From the NCBI GenBank assembly GCA_015680685.1, contig MNCI01008884.1, positions 8,789-61,685 on the forward strand: a stretch of DNA of 52,897 bases, read 5' to 3'. Below are positions 25,066 to 35,797 of this stretch, piece by piece. Under the pieces are notes generated by a model, which saw nothing but the letters and a program-made list of their open reading frames with translations, searched no databases and was not told where the DNA came from. This stretch comes from Gnetum montanum. Taxonomy: Eukaryota > Streptophyta > Gnetopsida > Gnetales > Gnetaceae. The number at the start of each line of letters is the position of its first letter. Positions within the stretch are counted from its first letter, which is position 1. A program made the position numbers and the translations under genes.

Positions 25066-25915
25066 TGATGAATTGTAGTTTGCAAGGCCCTGATATCAGG
25101 TATGCAATATTGCAGCCTAGATACGATATTGTATATGTGATATTGTGATTCTTGTGTTAGCCTATAAATATAGCACTTNNNNNNNNNNNNNNNNNNNNNN
25201 NNNNNNNNNNNNNNNNNNNNNNNNNNNNNNNNNNNNNNNNNNNNNNNNNNNNNNNNNNNNNNNNNNNNNNNNNNNNNNNNNNNNNNNNNNNNNNNNNTAT
25301 TTCCAATGCATGCCTACAATGTGATGTCTGTTATCACATGACACCTTTGTTCGAGTGTGACGTACTTGAACAGATGCATGACCAATGATAAAGATTGGGA
25401 TTACTTTCATCATTGTAGCATTCACTTAGATTATGTTTTGTTGCTTGAATTATTTAATGCCATATTTAGCTAACAATTTGATTAGTTAATAATTCAATTT
25501 ATTGTTATTTACTTTTCCTATCATTAAGTGGAATGTGTACACCTTAATCACAAGCGTTTAAGTGCGAATACTTGGCATGCCCAACAGGAATCCCACGAAG
25601 TCCAAGATGTGTACTAATGGTTAAGGATGGATACCATCACGATAGGCTAATTTAGGTTTTGCTTCCATTATTAGTTTAATCAATTTATCTTTTCTATCAT
25701 CTAGAGTAACATAGAATTAGGAAAACATCATATGTCTCACTCTGGACTAAACCATACATGACAAAGCTACTACTAGTCTAGGTCGAAAGTAGTGAATTGC
25801 AATCAATGTATAACTTTCTAGGTGCCACAACTAGTCCATCTGTAGAGTTTGATTGGATCGCATGTACATGCTTGTATTTGTATGGTTGGGTGTAGGGGTA
25901 CCTCACCACTCATTA
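25066..25915 (+). repeat. 3' LTR of element C with an assembly gap
   Basis: Starts TGATGAATTG after the tract GGGGGTA and ends CCACTCATTA. TATAAATA is at 25163-25170. A run of N fills 25179-25297, beginning 8 bases after the TATA box. In the paired 5' LTR the corresponding stretch (about 17376-17468) holds the G-rich tract. Both LTRs share the block around GCATGCCT...GTGATG downstream. Confidence 0.87.
25179..25297. other. Assembly gap (119 N)
   Basis: A run of N inside the 3' LTR of element C. The paired LTR suggests that about 93 bases belong here, including a G-rich homopurine tract that may have caused the gap. The protein frame read across it on the minus strand is an artefact. Confidence 0.97.
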
Positions 25916-25920
25916 ATTGT

Positions 25921-27200
25921 AAAATCATCTCATCGAGAGCTATCTCTTTTCCCTCATCATAGATATGGGTACTCCTCTTTTGAAGAGTTGGATCCTAGTT
26001 GTTTTCCTCTATATTCTCTTGTCTATGTAGCTTTTCTTTTCTTTTTCCACATGCTTGATTAACTCTTTGATTTGATGGGTTCATAGCTCACATAATTGAC
26101 CTAAAGCATACATCCCAAGGGTCTTTCTTATTTCATTATGAAGCCCATCAATGATGTGGAAAAGTTGCCTTTCCTCAAAGAAATCATAGCCAGGACATTC
26201 ATGTAGTAGAAAATAGTATCTATCCAAGGCCACATCTAAGGGTTCATGATTTTCTTACTTCCAATCTTGGATTTGTCTCCTCAGGTTAGACACCCTTGCA
26301 TAGGTTTGGTATTTTTCATTGAAAAGTTCCAACATTATGGACCACCATTAAATTGAATTTGGTTTCAATGATCTATACCACACTTTGGATTAATTGATTA
26401 GTATCCTAGGAAAGAGATTAAGCATTTTCCATCCATTTTCAATATTGTATGAAGCACAAGCATCATGGAAGGCTTGTATATGATGTTGTGGATCCGAGTT
26501 GTAGCCTCTTGCAAATTTAGGGATATTTTTTATATGAAGCCTAGGTAAGCAACTATCCCTGTGATGCCTGTGAGGTATCTTAATTGCCTTCATGATCTCC
26601 ATTAGGCTCTTAGTGGCCAACAAGGGTCCATCATCATTAGACATGTTGTGATGAAAACTTATATATCTATTTTTTTGATTATGATGATCTTGTCTATGCT
26701 CCTTATGATATCTTTGATTTTTCCCTTGGGCCTAATTTCTATCTTTATATTGTCCCTGTAGTGGAGCTTTATCTCTATACCTATGTTCATCTTCATTAGA
26801 ACTAGATGTTGAAGAGGAAGAGGAAGATGAGGAACTAGGAGAATTGCCATGGCTTCTATAGTTCTTCCCATGGTCCCTTGATTTATCTTTTCTAAGTTTA
26901 GAGGAGGTCCTAAGCCTTGAGGCCCCCATTCTAGGACTTTCTCCATTTCCTCTAGGATTGTTTGCACTAGTTGAATGTAGTCTTTAGGTGTAGTAAGGGT
27001 CTAAATAAGCCTAGAAAATACTTGTTTGAGGTTGTTCACTTCAATTTTCTTTAGTATATGTCCTATCATTTCTCCTACAAGTGTTCTCATCATTCAATGC
27101 ATTATGGGTCCTGTGTGAAGAAGAAATGGGCTTGTCTAATAATGTGTGTGATTTAAAATTTTTATATTTTTTAACAGATAGATATTTAGTAACTTTACAA
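25921..27200 (-). pseudogene. gag: Gag N-terminal and core part of element B
   Basis: On the minus strand 26929-26732 gives a charged segment leading into a Ser-rich run and SSSNEDE, matching 18187-18549 of element C. 26644-26390 gives LLATKSLMEI, IKNIPKFARGYNSDPQHH and FHDACASYNIENGW, the conserved segment before the Retrotrans_gag core. Decayed core sequence (DRYYFLLHECPG-like and HIIDGLHNE-like residues) continues to about 25921, where element C interrupts it. It resumes at 17258 on the other side. Stops and frameshifts are present. Confidence 0.72.
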
Positions 27201-27240
27201 CAATTTTGTATAATATAACTAATCTATATAAGTACCACCA

Positions 27241-27258
27241 TCCACAGAAATGACACCA
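27241..27258 (-). other. Primer binding site of element B (decayed)
   Basis: On the minus strand TGGTGTCATTTCTGTGGA lies one base after the 5' LTR. It fits a strongly decayed tRNA-Asp primer site by position and by partial match to TGGCGCCGTTGCCGGGGA. Confidence 0.55.
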
Positions 27259-27259
27259 A

Positions 27260-28178
27260 TGATGAGTGGTGAGGTACCCCTACACCCAACCATATGAATC
27301 ACATGTGTACATGCATGATCCAGTCGAATTCCATGGATGGGACTAGTTGTGGCATCTAGATCGTCATTCCTTGATCACAGTTCATTATCTTCACACTTGG
27401 AATAGTGGTAGCTTTGTCATGTATGGTTTAGTCTAGAGTAAGGCGTATGATTTTTATTATTTTATATTTTATTCTTATATGATTAACAATAGGTTGAAAC
27501 TCAATTCATAATCAATTCAACTAATCTAATTGCTAATTAATAATTAACTACCCTAACATAAGTATCCAATCCCACTTCCCATGCACATCTTGAACACATA
27601 TAACGCTCAAAGCTATTGTAAATATAATCAACTAGGTTACCAAATGTTAAGCATTGTTGAGATTACCAAGAGTCATATGTATGCTCAAATCTATTGTACT
27701 TATGTGATTAATTAATTAACATGCATGAAATGTACATATTAACTATGTACATGAAAAGTAAATTGCATGGAAGTAAATCTAATCTAAGTCAAAGTGCTAC
27801 AATGAATAAGAATCAATCTCGATCTTATTGTCATTCATGGAATATGTCCAGGTACATTGCTAGTTGAATAACACTTTGTACAACTGACTCAAATCCACTC
27901 GGTGGGCACTCACTAACTATTCTGTAAGATCACGAAATAAAACTGTGAGAATTCAGCTACTGTATTGACAAAACTATGAAAAACTAATGCAAAACTAGAG
28001 TCCAAGTACTATATTTATAGGCTAGCATATATATCCTGGTGTTAGATACCCAATGTCATATCCAAACCCCAATGTCGTGTACCCAACCTCGTAGCTCCAA
28101 TGTTGACGCTCTAATAACAAGGCTCTAGTATCAATGTCAAGGCTCCAATGTCAAGGCCAAGAAAATCATGACTCATCA
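27260..28178 (-). repeat. 5' LTR of element B
   Basis: A 919-bp LTR in minus orientation, plus-strand start TGATGAGTGGTGAGGTACCC and end GACTCATCA. TATTTATA is at 28012-28019. Between it and the outer end are several CAATGTC-like motifs. It is followed by AAGAA, identical to the flank of the partner LTR at 13059-13942. Confidence 0.9.
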
Positions 28179-28183
28179 AAGAA

Positions 28184-29290
28184 GATTGTTTTTGATAAGA
28201 TAAAACTCAAAAAATAAAAAATAAAATGTTTCTTGGTTCATTTGAACATGTGTACAGCTCTCACTTGAGTAGTTAAGCATGGATTAAGTTCAATGATGTA
28301 GGATAATTTTTCAAGTTTTTTTAGGAGATTCAAGATATAAGGAAGAATTTTTAAAGAAGTTAAGACTTCATCTTCCTTAGCCCTAGATGCAAGATGAACA
28401 TCCACACCTAAGTTTTTATATCATAGAAAAGGTCTAACTAAGTTCAAATAGGAGAACCACACCTAGGATGGATGTTCTACCTAAAGGATGGATGATTAAG
28501 CCAATGACAAGATGGATATTCACATTTGCTAAGAACATCCTACTAGAATTAAGAGGACTTTTAGAGTGGATGTACAAGCTTTGAATGAGACATCCCAAGT
28601 AGCTACTTTTCAAAAAAGTAAAAGTCATTTGAGTCATTTACTCCACTTCAATTCAACTTAGGATGGCTAGAAAAGTTTGAGCAAGAAACTCCTATATAGG
28701 CTTTTTGCCTATGTTTTTTGAACAACTCACTTTGGCATTGATGCATTCACAACTACAAGAAAATGCTTCAACTTTTCACACTCTCTTAGCTTACTAGCTT
28801 AGGACTAGTTTGATCTTGTAAAAAATGACATCATCATTATCTCCATTCTTTCAATGTTGGAATGCTTCTTATTCATTAACTTATTCTTTGGATTATATCA
28901 CATTACACAAACTAGGATGTTTTGATTTTCTATTTATTGTGTCCTTGTTTTGAGTATGTTGTGTAGACCTAATTCTAGATCACTATTCTACACCATTCAT
29001 TATATTAATTGTAGTACTTTGTGGAGCTTGGTTTATCTTTAAGAATAAATCTCATTTTTTTGGTTTTTCCTAAGGGATTTTTTGTGGTTTTTTCAAGTGT
29101 TTGTGGTTTTTCCCTAAGGGGTTTTTAGTGTTTCTTATAATAGGATCATTTTTATTCTCAAGCCTATGAGGTTCTTGGAATTTATATAGGATACCAAGCT
29201 TGGGGTTATGTTATTTGCCCTATGGTGAGTGTGTAGCATTTAAGGATCTATCATTGTGGTGTCCTCTATGATTATTTATCATTTCAACAA
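28184..29290 (+). repeat. Probable Ty1/copia LTR remnant
   Basis: Around 28400-28620 there are several ATGGATG/GACATCC/GGATGT motifs, then CCTATATAGG (a TATA box) near 28691. Downstream at 29050-29140 comes a T/G-rich stretch with TTTTTCCCTAAGGGG repeats, a texture common in large plant copia LTRs. It ends near 29240 with TCATTGTGGTGTCC, possibly a decayed tRNA-iMet primer site, similar to 4440-4475. Exact ends and duplication were not found. Confidence 0.4.
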
Positions 29291-31928
29291 TACAAAGGTG
29301 ATGAGCTTTACTACATATGTTAATGAGTGTGTTTCATTTTATGGTTTTGTTAACATTTTAGCATTTGTTTTTAAGTTTTATTTTTTGTTATATCTTCTTC
29401 AATTCTTCCTTTTGAGTTCATTGATTTACAACTAGTTCTAGTTCTTTCAATTGCAATATTATTGAAATTACTCTAAACATTCAAGCATTATTCAAGGAAG
29501 AGAAGACTCTTTATGTTTGAGTTAAAGATAATAATCAATCATCCTTTCATCTTAGCTTGTCAAATTAAACTATCATTAAGAAGTATTAGTTAGTCATTTC
29601 ATAACCAATCTTAACTTAAAGTAACTTTAACTATAGTTTTTAAAGCTTCTTACATGAATTCTCTAGTTGAACTAGCCAAGTTGGGGATTCAAGTCTAAGA
29701 GTTGAATAAAGATTATTGGACCAAGTGTTTTACCTTGGTAAGCTCTAGTTTTATTTGCGAATAAGAGACATGGTGCACTCAAACTATGCATTAATTATAA
29801 ATAGTTAAATCAAGTAATCATTAATAACAAGTTCTATGAGTTTAAGTAAAGTTCCACTAAATATTTGTGTTGGCTATATGCCTTAGAAGTACTTATAGCT
29901 ATCTAGTTTTGTTTTTACAATTCCTTCCTCATCTTTTAAACCAATATGATAACATTTTGATAGCATATCAATATTATTCTAGCAAAAGTTCATTAGCATT
30001 CTAATAGTGTACTATTGATACCTTGATATTGCATTTAAGCACCACAATAACATGTTGATATCTTTTTGATAATATCTTAGTAGTACTCTAGAAGCATATC
30101 ATCTTAGCTAAAGGAAGATATCAAATCCTAAAAATACAAATAATAATATTTTAAAAAATTTAGAGTACATTAGATCACTAAAGAGAGAGTCTAAAGAAAA
30201 AACCCAATAGTTTTAAGATAATCTTTTTAGGTTTCATTCTTAGAACCAATCCTAAAAAACCTCCCCTCTATGATAAGAAAAGGATCAAGCCTTTACCTTA
30301 TTCAGAAATGCCTTTAGGGGTTTTCACCTCTTACTAAAGGATTTCCTATAAAGAGAAGAAGAATGAATGAACTAAGGAACATGGGATCCTAATTGAACAA
30401 ACACAAATTAAAAAGTACACACAAAAACTAAAAGAAGAACTATTGAATAAAATTCTATTTTAGATCCCACATCATGGAGGGGATTTTATACTAGAGCACA
30501 TGCTAAGAATAGATAAGAGAATCATTGGGTTTAAACTCATCATGATAATCTTTTATGATAATTTTTAGGAAAGATCTAAACATAGATCTAGGGATATGCA
30601 TAAGAGTAAACATAATCAGAATAATAAGGAATATAAAGCTATATTTTAGAAGGGGGAAGGGGGTGGAATGGGGGGTTGTGTGTGTGTGGGGCACGATGGG
30701 GGTGTGTGGGGTGGAGGGGGTGCATGTTGCGGGGTGTGTGGATTCAACCCCAAAAAAGCAAGATATTTTATCTCCATCCCAAAACATGTAGCAACATAGA
30801 ATTTAAGATAAGTAATTATATATGTTTTACTTTGACTCATTCTCCTACAGGATAAATTGAAATTATTATTATTTTCGACTAAATAGTCATTGAAAAGTTT
30901 AAAAACATGAAATGTATATATTTACCATGTTAAATACATGAAGAAAACGTTTTGGTAATAGATGAAATTTGGATGTAAAAATTTATATTCTTAAATGATT
31001 AATAACACAAATTTTTAGGAAAGGACATTCAAGAAGAAAAACTAAAATTTGAATTGGTTAAGGAATTTTCTTTCTTTGACATGAAGACAACCTTATCTAA
31101 ATTGAAAAATTGACAAAGTTACAATAATAGATGTGATTCCTATGTAGCCTTAGGATTTTTGAGGAGATACAAATGTCATATGGCTACAAAAACTTTTTAA
31201 AATTTTTTTAAACTAGATTAGATTCTATATATCTAAAATGTTTCAAGAATTTATATTCTCATTGTAAGCTAGTGCCTAGAGGATAGTTACAAATAGAGTA
31301 ATTATTGTAAACACAAAGAATATTTTTTCCTACTCTACATTCTCATTTTAGTATTGCAAACTTGTCTTAAAAAAAACCTAAATATTAAAAATTTCTCAAA
31401 ATCCCAAAAGTATCCCAAAAAGCTATAATTTTGAAATTGTTAATTCTAGCATGATGCACTTGGACTCATTATCCTATTCTCAAATTACTTGCCCATTTGT
31501 GGACTTCAAATTAGAAGAAGAAATAAACTCAACAAGTTGAAATTTAGGGTAATTGAAAGCCATTTCTATATAAGAAAGTATATCAAATTAAAGCAAAAGC
31601 ATGAAGACAAAGTCTAAGGACAAAAGATCAAGGAAAGAAAAAGTTAAAATTTTAGTAACATAGGGATAAATGGCTTGTAATTTTTATTAAATTATTTATT
31701 ACACAAGGATAAAATAGGCAAACCAAATTATTTTTAGTGGGTGGATGTAATTAAATAATATCTCCAATCTGTCATGTCCCTTCAAATTTCAGCTCTAATT
31801 TCATAAAAAAGAACATGTCCCAACCGTAGCTATCATGGCCCCAACAAATGCATATAAATGCATAAGAAATATTACATTGTATTTTGACTAAAATTTCTCT
31901 CAGTATGCATTAAAATTCATAAGGAACC
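29291..31928. other. AT-rich stretch, unassigned, with a G-rich block
   Basis: No recognisable protein is seen on either strand. 30240-30350 on the plus strand resembles the reverse of the TCCCTAAGGGG-type copia LTR stretch, so it may be a copia LTR remnant in minus orientation; this is weak. The G-rich block at 30652-30734 is listed separately. 30840-31900 is plain AT-rich sequence. Confidence 0.45.
30652..30734 (+). repeat. G-rich tract with G-quadruplex potential
   Basis: The tract contains runs of four to six G at 30652-30656, 30659-30663, 30670-30675, 30688-30691, 30698-30702, 30716-30720 and 30731-30734, separated by short loops, with a TG dinucleotide run in the middle. It stands out sharply against AT-rich surroundings. 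No coding role is credible. Confidence 0.85.
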
Positions 31929-32110
31929 ATCACTTGGAGTAATGGTAAGGTACTTGCTTCTCAAGTTGTAAGACCTAGGTTTAAGCCTAGGTGTAGTCAC
32001 TTGAAGGAGGTTAGGCTTTCACTCATCCATTGTCCTTCCAAATTCCTACCTTGGCAAGCCTCTAAGTGAAAGAGGTTGGGCATGAAAATTAAAAGAAATA
32101 GAGATAATAA
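31929..32110 (+). mobile_element. tRNA-derived SINE
   Basis: An RNA polymerase III box A-like sequence (TGGAGTAATGG, 31935-31945) is followed about 33 bases later by a box B-like sequence (GGTTTAAGCC, 31978-31987; the consensus GGTTCRANNCC with the C changed to T). The rest is unrelated to tRNA and ends in an A-rich tail near 32085-32115. The layout is that of a plant tRNA-derived SINE. It lies immediately before the copia RT remnant. I could not define target duplications. Confidence 0.65.
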
Positions 32111-32119
32111 AAAAACTTT

Positions 32120-32945
32120 AGGTTGGAGAATCTGAATATGTGCAAAACATCTTAAAAAGATATATTATGCAAGACTATAAGTCTACAACAACACCTTGTG
32201 AAACTGGGATGAAATTCTCAATTGAACAATGCCTCAAGACATGATGAAAAAGATGTCATGAAAAAAATTCCATATGCTAGTACTATTGGCAATTTGATGT
32301 ATGTAATGGTTAGTACTAGACCTGATATTGCATACGTTGTTGGAAAACTTAGTAGGTATATGTCTAATTTAGGAAAACAACACTAAATTTCTATAAAATG
32401 AGTTTTCTAATATCTTCATGGTATTATGAACTTTTAGCATTTTTTATCAAAGTGATTCATCCATTCTACATGGCTATGTAGATGCTAACTAGGGTGGGGA
32501 TTTAGATAATAGATCATCAAGTAGTGGATATGTATTTAATATTTTTGATGATGCTATCTCTTGGAAAAGCCAATTGCAATCTTATGTAGCTAAGCCTATT
32601 ATTGAAGTAGAATATGTTACTACAAACTTAGCTAGTTGAGAAGAAACATGGTTTCAAAGATTAGTGGCTAAAATTGAAATTCATAAAAAGATTATGAAAA
32701 TTGGTTGTGATAACCACAGTGCAATTTATAGATCTAAGAATGCCACTTTACATAGTAGGATGAAGCATATAGAAATACAGTATCACTATATTCAAAAGTA
32801 CATAAATGAACAAAGGATTCTTCTTTAAAAAATTAAGATAGAAGATAATCTTGCTAATATGATGAAAAAATCATTATCTGCTAAAAAATTTTTATGGTGT
32901 CAAACAACTATTAATGTCATGGAAGGTGATACCATCTAAGGTTTA
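32120..32945 (+). pseudogene. Ty1/copia RT end and RNase H remnant
   Basis: Broken plus-strand frames give the end of a copia reverse transcriptase followed by RNase H. Recognisable segments are MQDYKSTTTP (about 32167), IPYASTIGNLMYVMVSTRPD with IAYVVGKLSRYMSN (about 32262-32365), HGYVDANWGGDLDNRSSSSGY (about 32470-32535; the Asp of VDANW is the usual RNase H acidic position) and ISWKSQLQSYVAKP (about 32568-32610), then CDNHSAIYRSKN (about 32708-32745) and HSRMKHIEI. Several in-frame stops (TAG, TGA, TAA) and likely frameshifts make it non-functional. The rest of pol is absent on both sides. Confidence 0.85.
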
Positions 32946-34465
32946 GATCAGGTTTCACGACAACTTTGCCTTTAAGAGGAAGAATTGCGAGTAAAGTGAA
33001 GGCAACTATCATTCACATAAGTTCAGATATTATTATCTCATTGATTATAGACACTATATTTTTGTAATTGTATGGCTACAATAGTCATGTTGTAATATAT
33101 TATAGTGTTGACTATTTAACTACAAATATTTGCAATGTAGTTAATGTAAAATATTTTTTATCTCTAGTCATTTTATTGTTATTAATGTCTAGTTTACATT
33201 CGATTACTGGTACTTGTGAATGTCCATCCCATACTACAAATATGATTACAAGGGGGCCTTTAAGGTAGTGTGTTTGGCTTTGATCCCTATGCTATGTTCT
33301 TTCCCATTCTTTGTTGTTCATTATGGTTGTGAAATTCTCTCTAAGCTGAGATAAAGATCTAGGATCTAGGAGCCTATTTCTTACATGGGAACAAATTTCA
33401 GGACTAAATAGTAAATGAAATGTGTTGGAAATGTAATGTAAAATGATAGTAAATTAAAGAATTTTTTTTTAAAAAACAAGGTTCATAAATTGAGTATCAT
33501 GCATTTGAAATATGATGCAAGTACAACATATTAAATGTGATAGAAATTAAATATAAATAAAAGATCAGTTCTCACCAAAGAGTGTTTATATGATAATTGA
33601 TACCAACTTCTTATAGCAAATTTAAAATAGCAATTGGAATCACATGCCTCACACACCTATGGTAAAACAATGAATAAAATTAAGCAAAAGACCACTTAGC
33701 TTTGAATTAAGCATTAGATTTCATTTTCTAGATAGACTACCACTTGCACAAACTTACATGTTCATATTTTTCATAGGTACATCTCATTCAACAAGTTTGT
33801 ATGTGGGGCCTTCTTGTTTACAGGAAGGTGTTGATAAAACTTTCAATCGAGGTAAAAGTTACTTTGATCTCCTTTTCCTAGGTTTGTCTCTTAAAGAACA
33901 TAAGATATAGCTCAAAGGATCAGCTCATACACTTTGCACCTTGAGCCTAATACAATGAATGACACAAAAGGGACAATATTATGTAAGAAACTGAATTGTT
34001 ATATTGGAGTTTAGTATAAACCTTGTCTTCTCCTTCAAGATCATGATTAACATAAGACAAGAATAAGGCTATCAAGCTTGGCAAATGAATGTTTAGAAGT
34101 TTGGGAAGATCATAGTCTTCTATTAGTTCTCCTTGTTCACCACCCTCCCATCAATGTTCAATCCCTTGGCTACATCCCTGCATCCTACTTAAATATTTTT
34201 CTACTCTACTACTTACAATTTGATTGTTCTAAACTATTTGGTTCCCTTGTCCATTTAGCTTCAGCCATCTATGTACCTACAATAATTGTAGCTCAGTATC
34301 AAAACTTCCAAATGGATATAAATTAAAGCAAATCATAAATAAGAAAAATCAAATAATTCCTATTAAAAAATATAAATTAAAGATCATCATTGTATAACTC
34401 AAATGACTATTTTAAAGAGATATAACTCATGAATCTAGTTGATCTCATTGTGACATTGCTACTAA
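32946..34465. other. Unassigned AT-rich stretch
   Basis: Follows the copia RNase H remnant, so its first part may be copia 3' sequence, but no polypurine tract or LTR pair was found. ORFs at 33068-33268 and 34078-34326 show no known motif. Confidence 0.4.
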
Positions 34466-35362
34466 TGATAAAGTCAAATTTTTATGCAATACGACATTGT
34501 ATCAATAATGTCATTGATTCAATGTTACGACACATGATACGTCATTGTTGATATGATGTTTCAAGATATGTGTAGCCCTATAAATATGATACTTGGATGC
34601 ACGATTCGTTAACATTTAATTCAATAGTAATAGAACTCTTGTAGTTTGATTTCTTGAATTTAGACTTAGTGATTAGAAAAGTGAATGCCCGCACTGTGAT
34701 GGGTTGTAGTCGGACGGAGTCTTTATTCAAAAAATTTGTATTTGGGCACAAGTTGTGACTAGAAATAAAGACCGAGACTTTTTTACATCATTGCAGCATT
34801 CCCTTAGTTTACTACTTAGCATAATATTTACTTCTTGCTTAGCTTAACATTTATTGCTTTACTAGATTAATACTTTACTTTTACAAGTATGTTATTTTTA
34901 CTTGTTAATGGTGAGCAGAATGGACACGACTAATTTCGAGCATTAAGTGTGATCATTTGGTAATCCTAATAGTATTATTGCTTGGTTCGCTCAATAGCAA
35001 GATATTTGGTAATCCTAGTGGTAGTTATATAAGCCCAGGACATGTTTAGGAACAGTTATCCATCGCTATAGGCTAGGATAGATTTACTTACTTGTTATTG
35101 TTTAGACTTAGCAATTATTTTCATCTCCATTATGTTTCTGCTTAGGAGTTATTTGAGCCAAACAACATCATCTCTGTTCATATGCCTCACTGCAAGCTAA
35201 AGCATACAATTAGACTTTCCTAGCTTAAGGTGAGAAGACAACGAGCTTAACTCAATTACTAACATATCAATATTGACCATCCATAGATTAGGATCCGGTT
35301 GGACTAGACGTGAACACTCATAACTTGTATAGTTGGATGTTGGATTGCTCCACCCCTCATCA
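34466..35362 (+). mobile_element. Solo LTR of the gypsy-like superfamily
   Basis: An 897-bp LTR, start TGATAAAGTC, end CCCCTCATCA, flanked by ACTAA at 34461-34465 and ACTAA at 35363-35367. TATAAATA is at 34569-34576. Upstream of it are several AATGTC/GACATT motifs. Downstream blocks match the other LTRs (GTGATG...GTAGTCG, then AATAAAGACCGAGA and CATCATTGCAGCATTC). No polypurine tract precedes it and no primer site follows, so it is a solo LTR left by recombination between the two LTRs of one insertion. Confidence 0.87.
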
Positions 35363-35689
35363 ACTAATAAATGGAATATAAAAACATAGATATTTATATT
35401 TTAAAAAACAAGCAATAACCTTCAAGCAACCAGTTCCACATAAAGTGGCGATCTACCAACGAATAACACTAAGAGCTAGAAAACAAAACAACGATGTAAT
35501 TTACATAGAATCAAAACCTGTAAGTAATCATGAAATGGAGTCACCTCTATAAAAACAAACGAACAAAACGTATTCACTCCAGGGTTTATATTTGTTTGTC
35601 GCGAACATAGCATATAAACGTTGCCAGGAATGGTGAAAATAATGACAAATCTAGATCTGCAGAAAGGAGCTAGCAAGGCATGGAATGAT

Positions 35690-35797
35690 AAGAAATGCTT
35701 CGGAAAACAAGTTCAAGAATTCTTAACTCTTCACAAATTATTTAAGAAATGCTTCAGAAAACAAGTTCAAGAATTCATAACTATTCAGAAATTATTT
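35690..35797 (+). repeat. 54-bp tandem duplication
   Basis: Two consecutive 54-bp units (35690-35743 and 35744-35797), each starting AAGAAATGCTTC and containing AACAAGTTCAAGAATTC, with a few differences. The unit is a multiple of three, so a reading frame through it repeats an 18-residue block. Confidence 0.9.

Larger units (their letters stand above)
17264..25915 (+). mobile_element. Element C: non-autonomous gypsy-like element with gag and coiled-coil ORF
   Basis: An 8.65-kb plus-strand element inserted in the gag of element B. The order is 5' LTR (17264-18070), primer site (18072-18089), gag (about 18130-20300), non-coding spacer, internal promoter-like block (22041-22135), leader, coiled-coil ORF (22666-24903), polypurine tract (25059-25063) and 3' LTR (25066-25915). 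The flanks are GTTGT (17259-17263) and ATTGT (25916-25920), a target duplication with one mismatch. No pol domain is found in any frame, so it would need enzymes supplied by another element. Confidence 0.85.
13059..28178 (-). mobile_element. Element B: pol-less gypsy-like element, split by element C
   Basis: On the minus strand the order is 5' LTR (27260-28178), primer site (27241-27258), gag (about 27200 down to about 16500, interrupted by element C), a roughly 2-kb non-coding 3' region, and 3' LTR (13059-13942). The flanks are a perfect 5-bp duplication: AAGAA at 13054-13058 and AAGAA at 28179-28183. Without element C and its duplication the element is about 6.5 kb. No protease, RT, RNase H or integrase can be found, and gag runs into the 3' region, so I infer an internal pol deletion and a non-autonomous state. 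The 3' region shares blocks with the 3' region of the pol-bearing element D. Confidence 0.88.

Noticed and set aside
25162-25425. 87-residue minus-strand ORF
   Set aside because: Most of it is the N gap; the rest is LTR sequence.
30503-30840. Pro/Thr/His-rich ORFs on the minus strand
   Set aside because: They are translations of the complement of the G-rich tract.
31929-31990. Possible tRNA gene
   Set aside because: Box A and box B are present but there is no acceptor-stem pairing or anticodon arm that I can fold, and the unit continues into a non-tRNA body with an A-rich tail. A SINE fits better.
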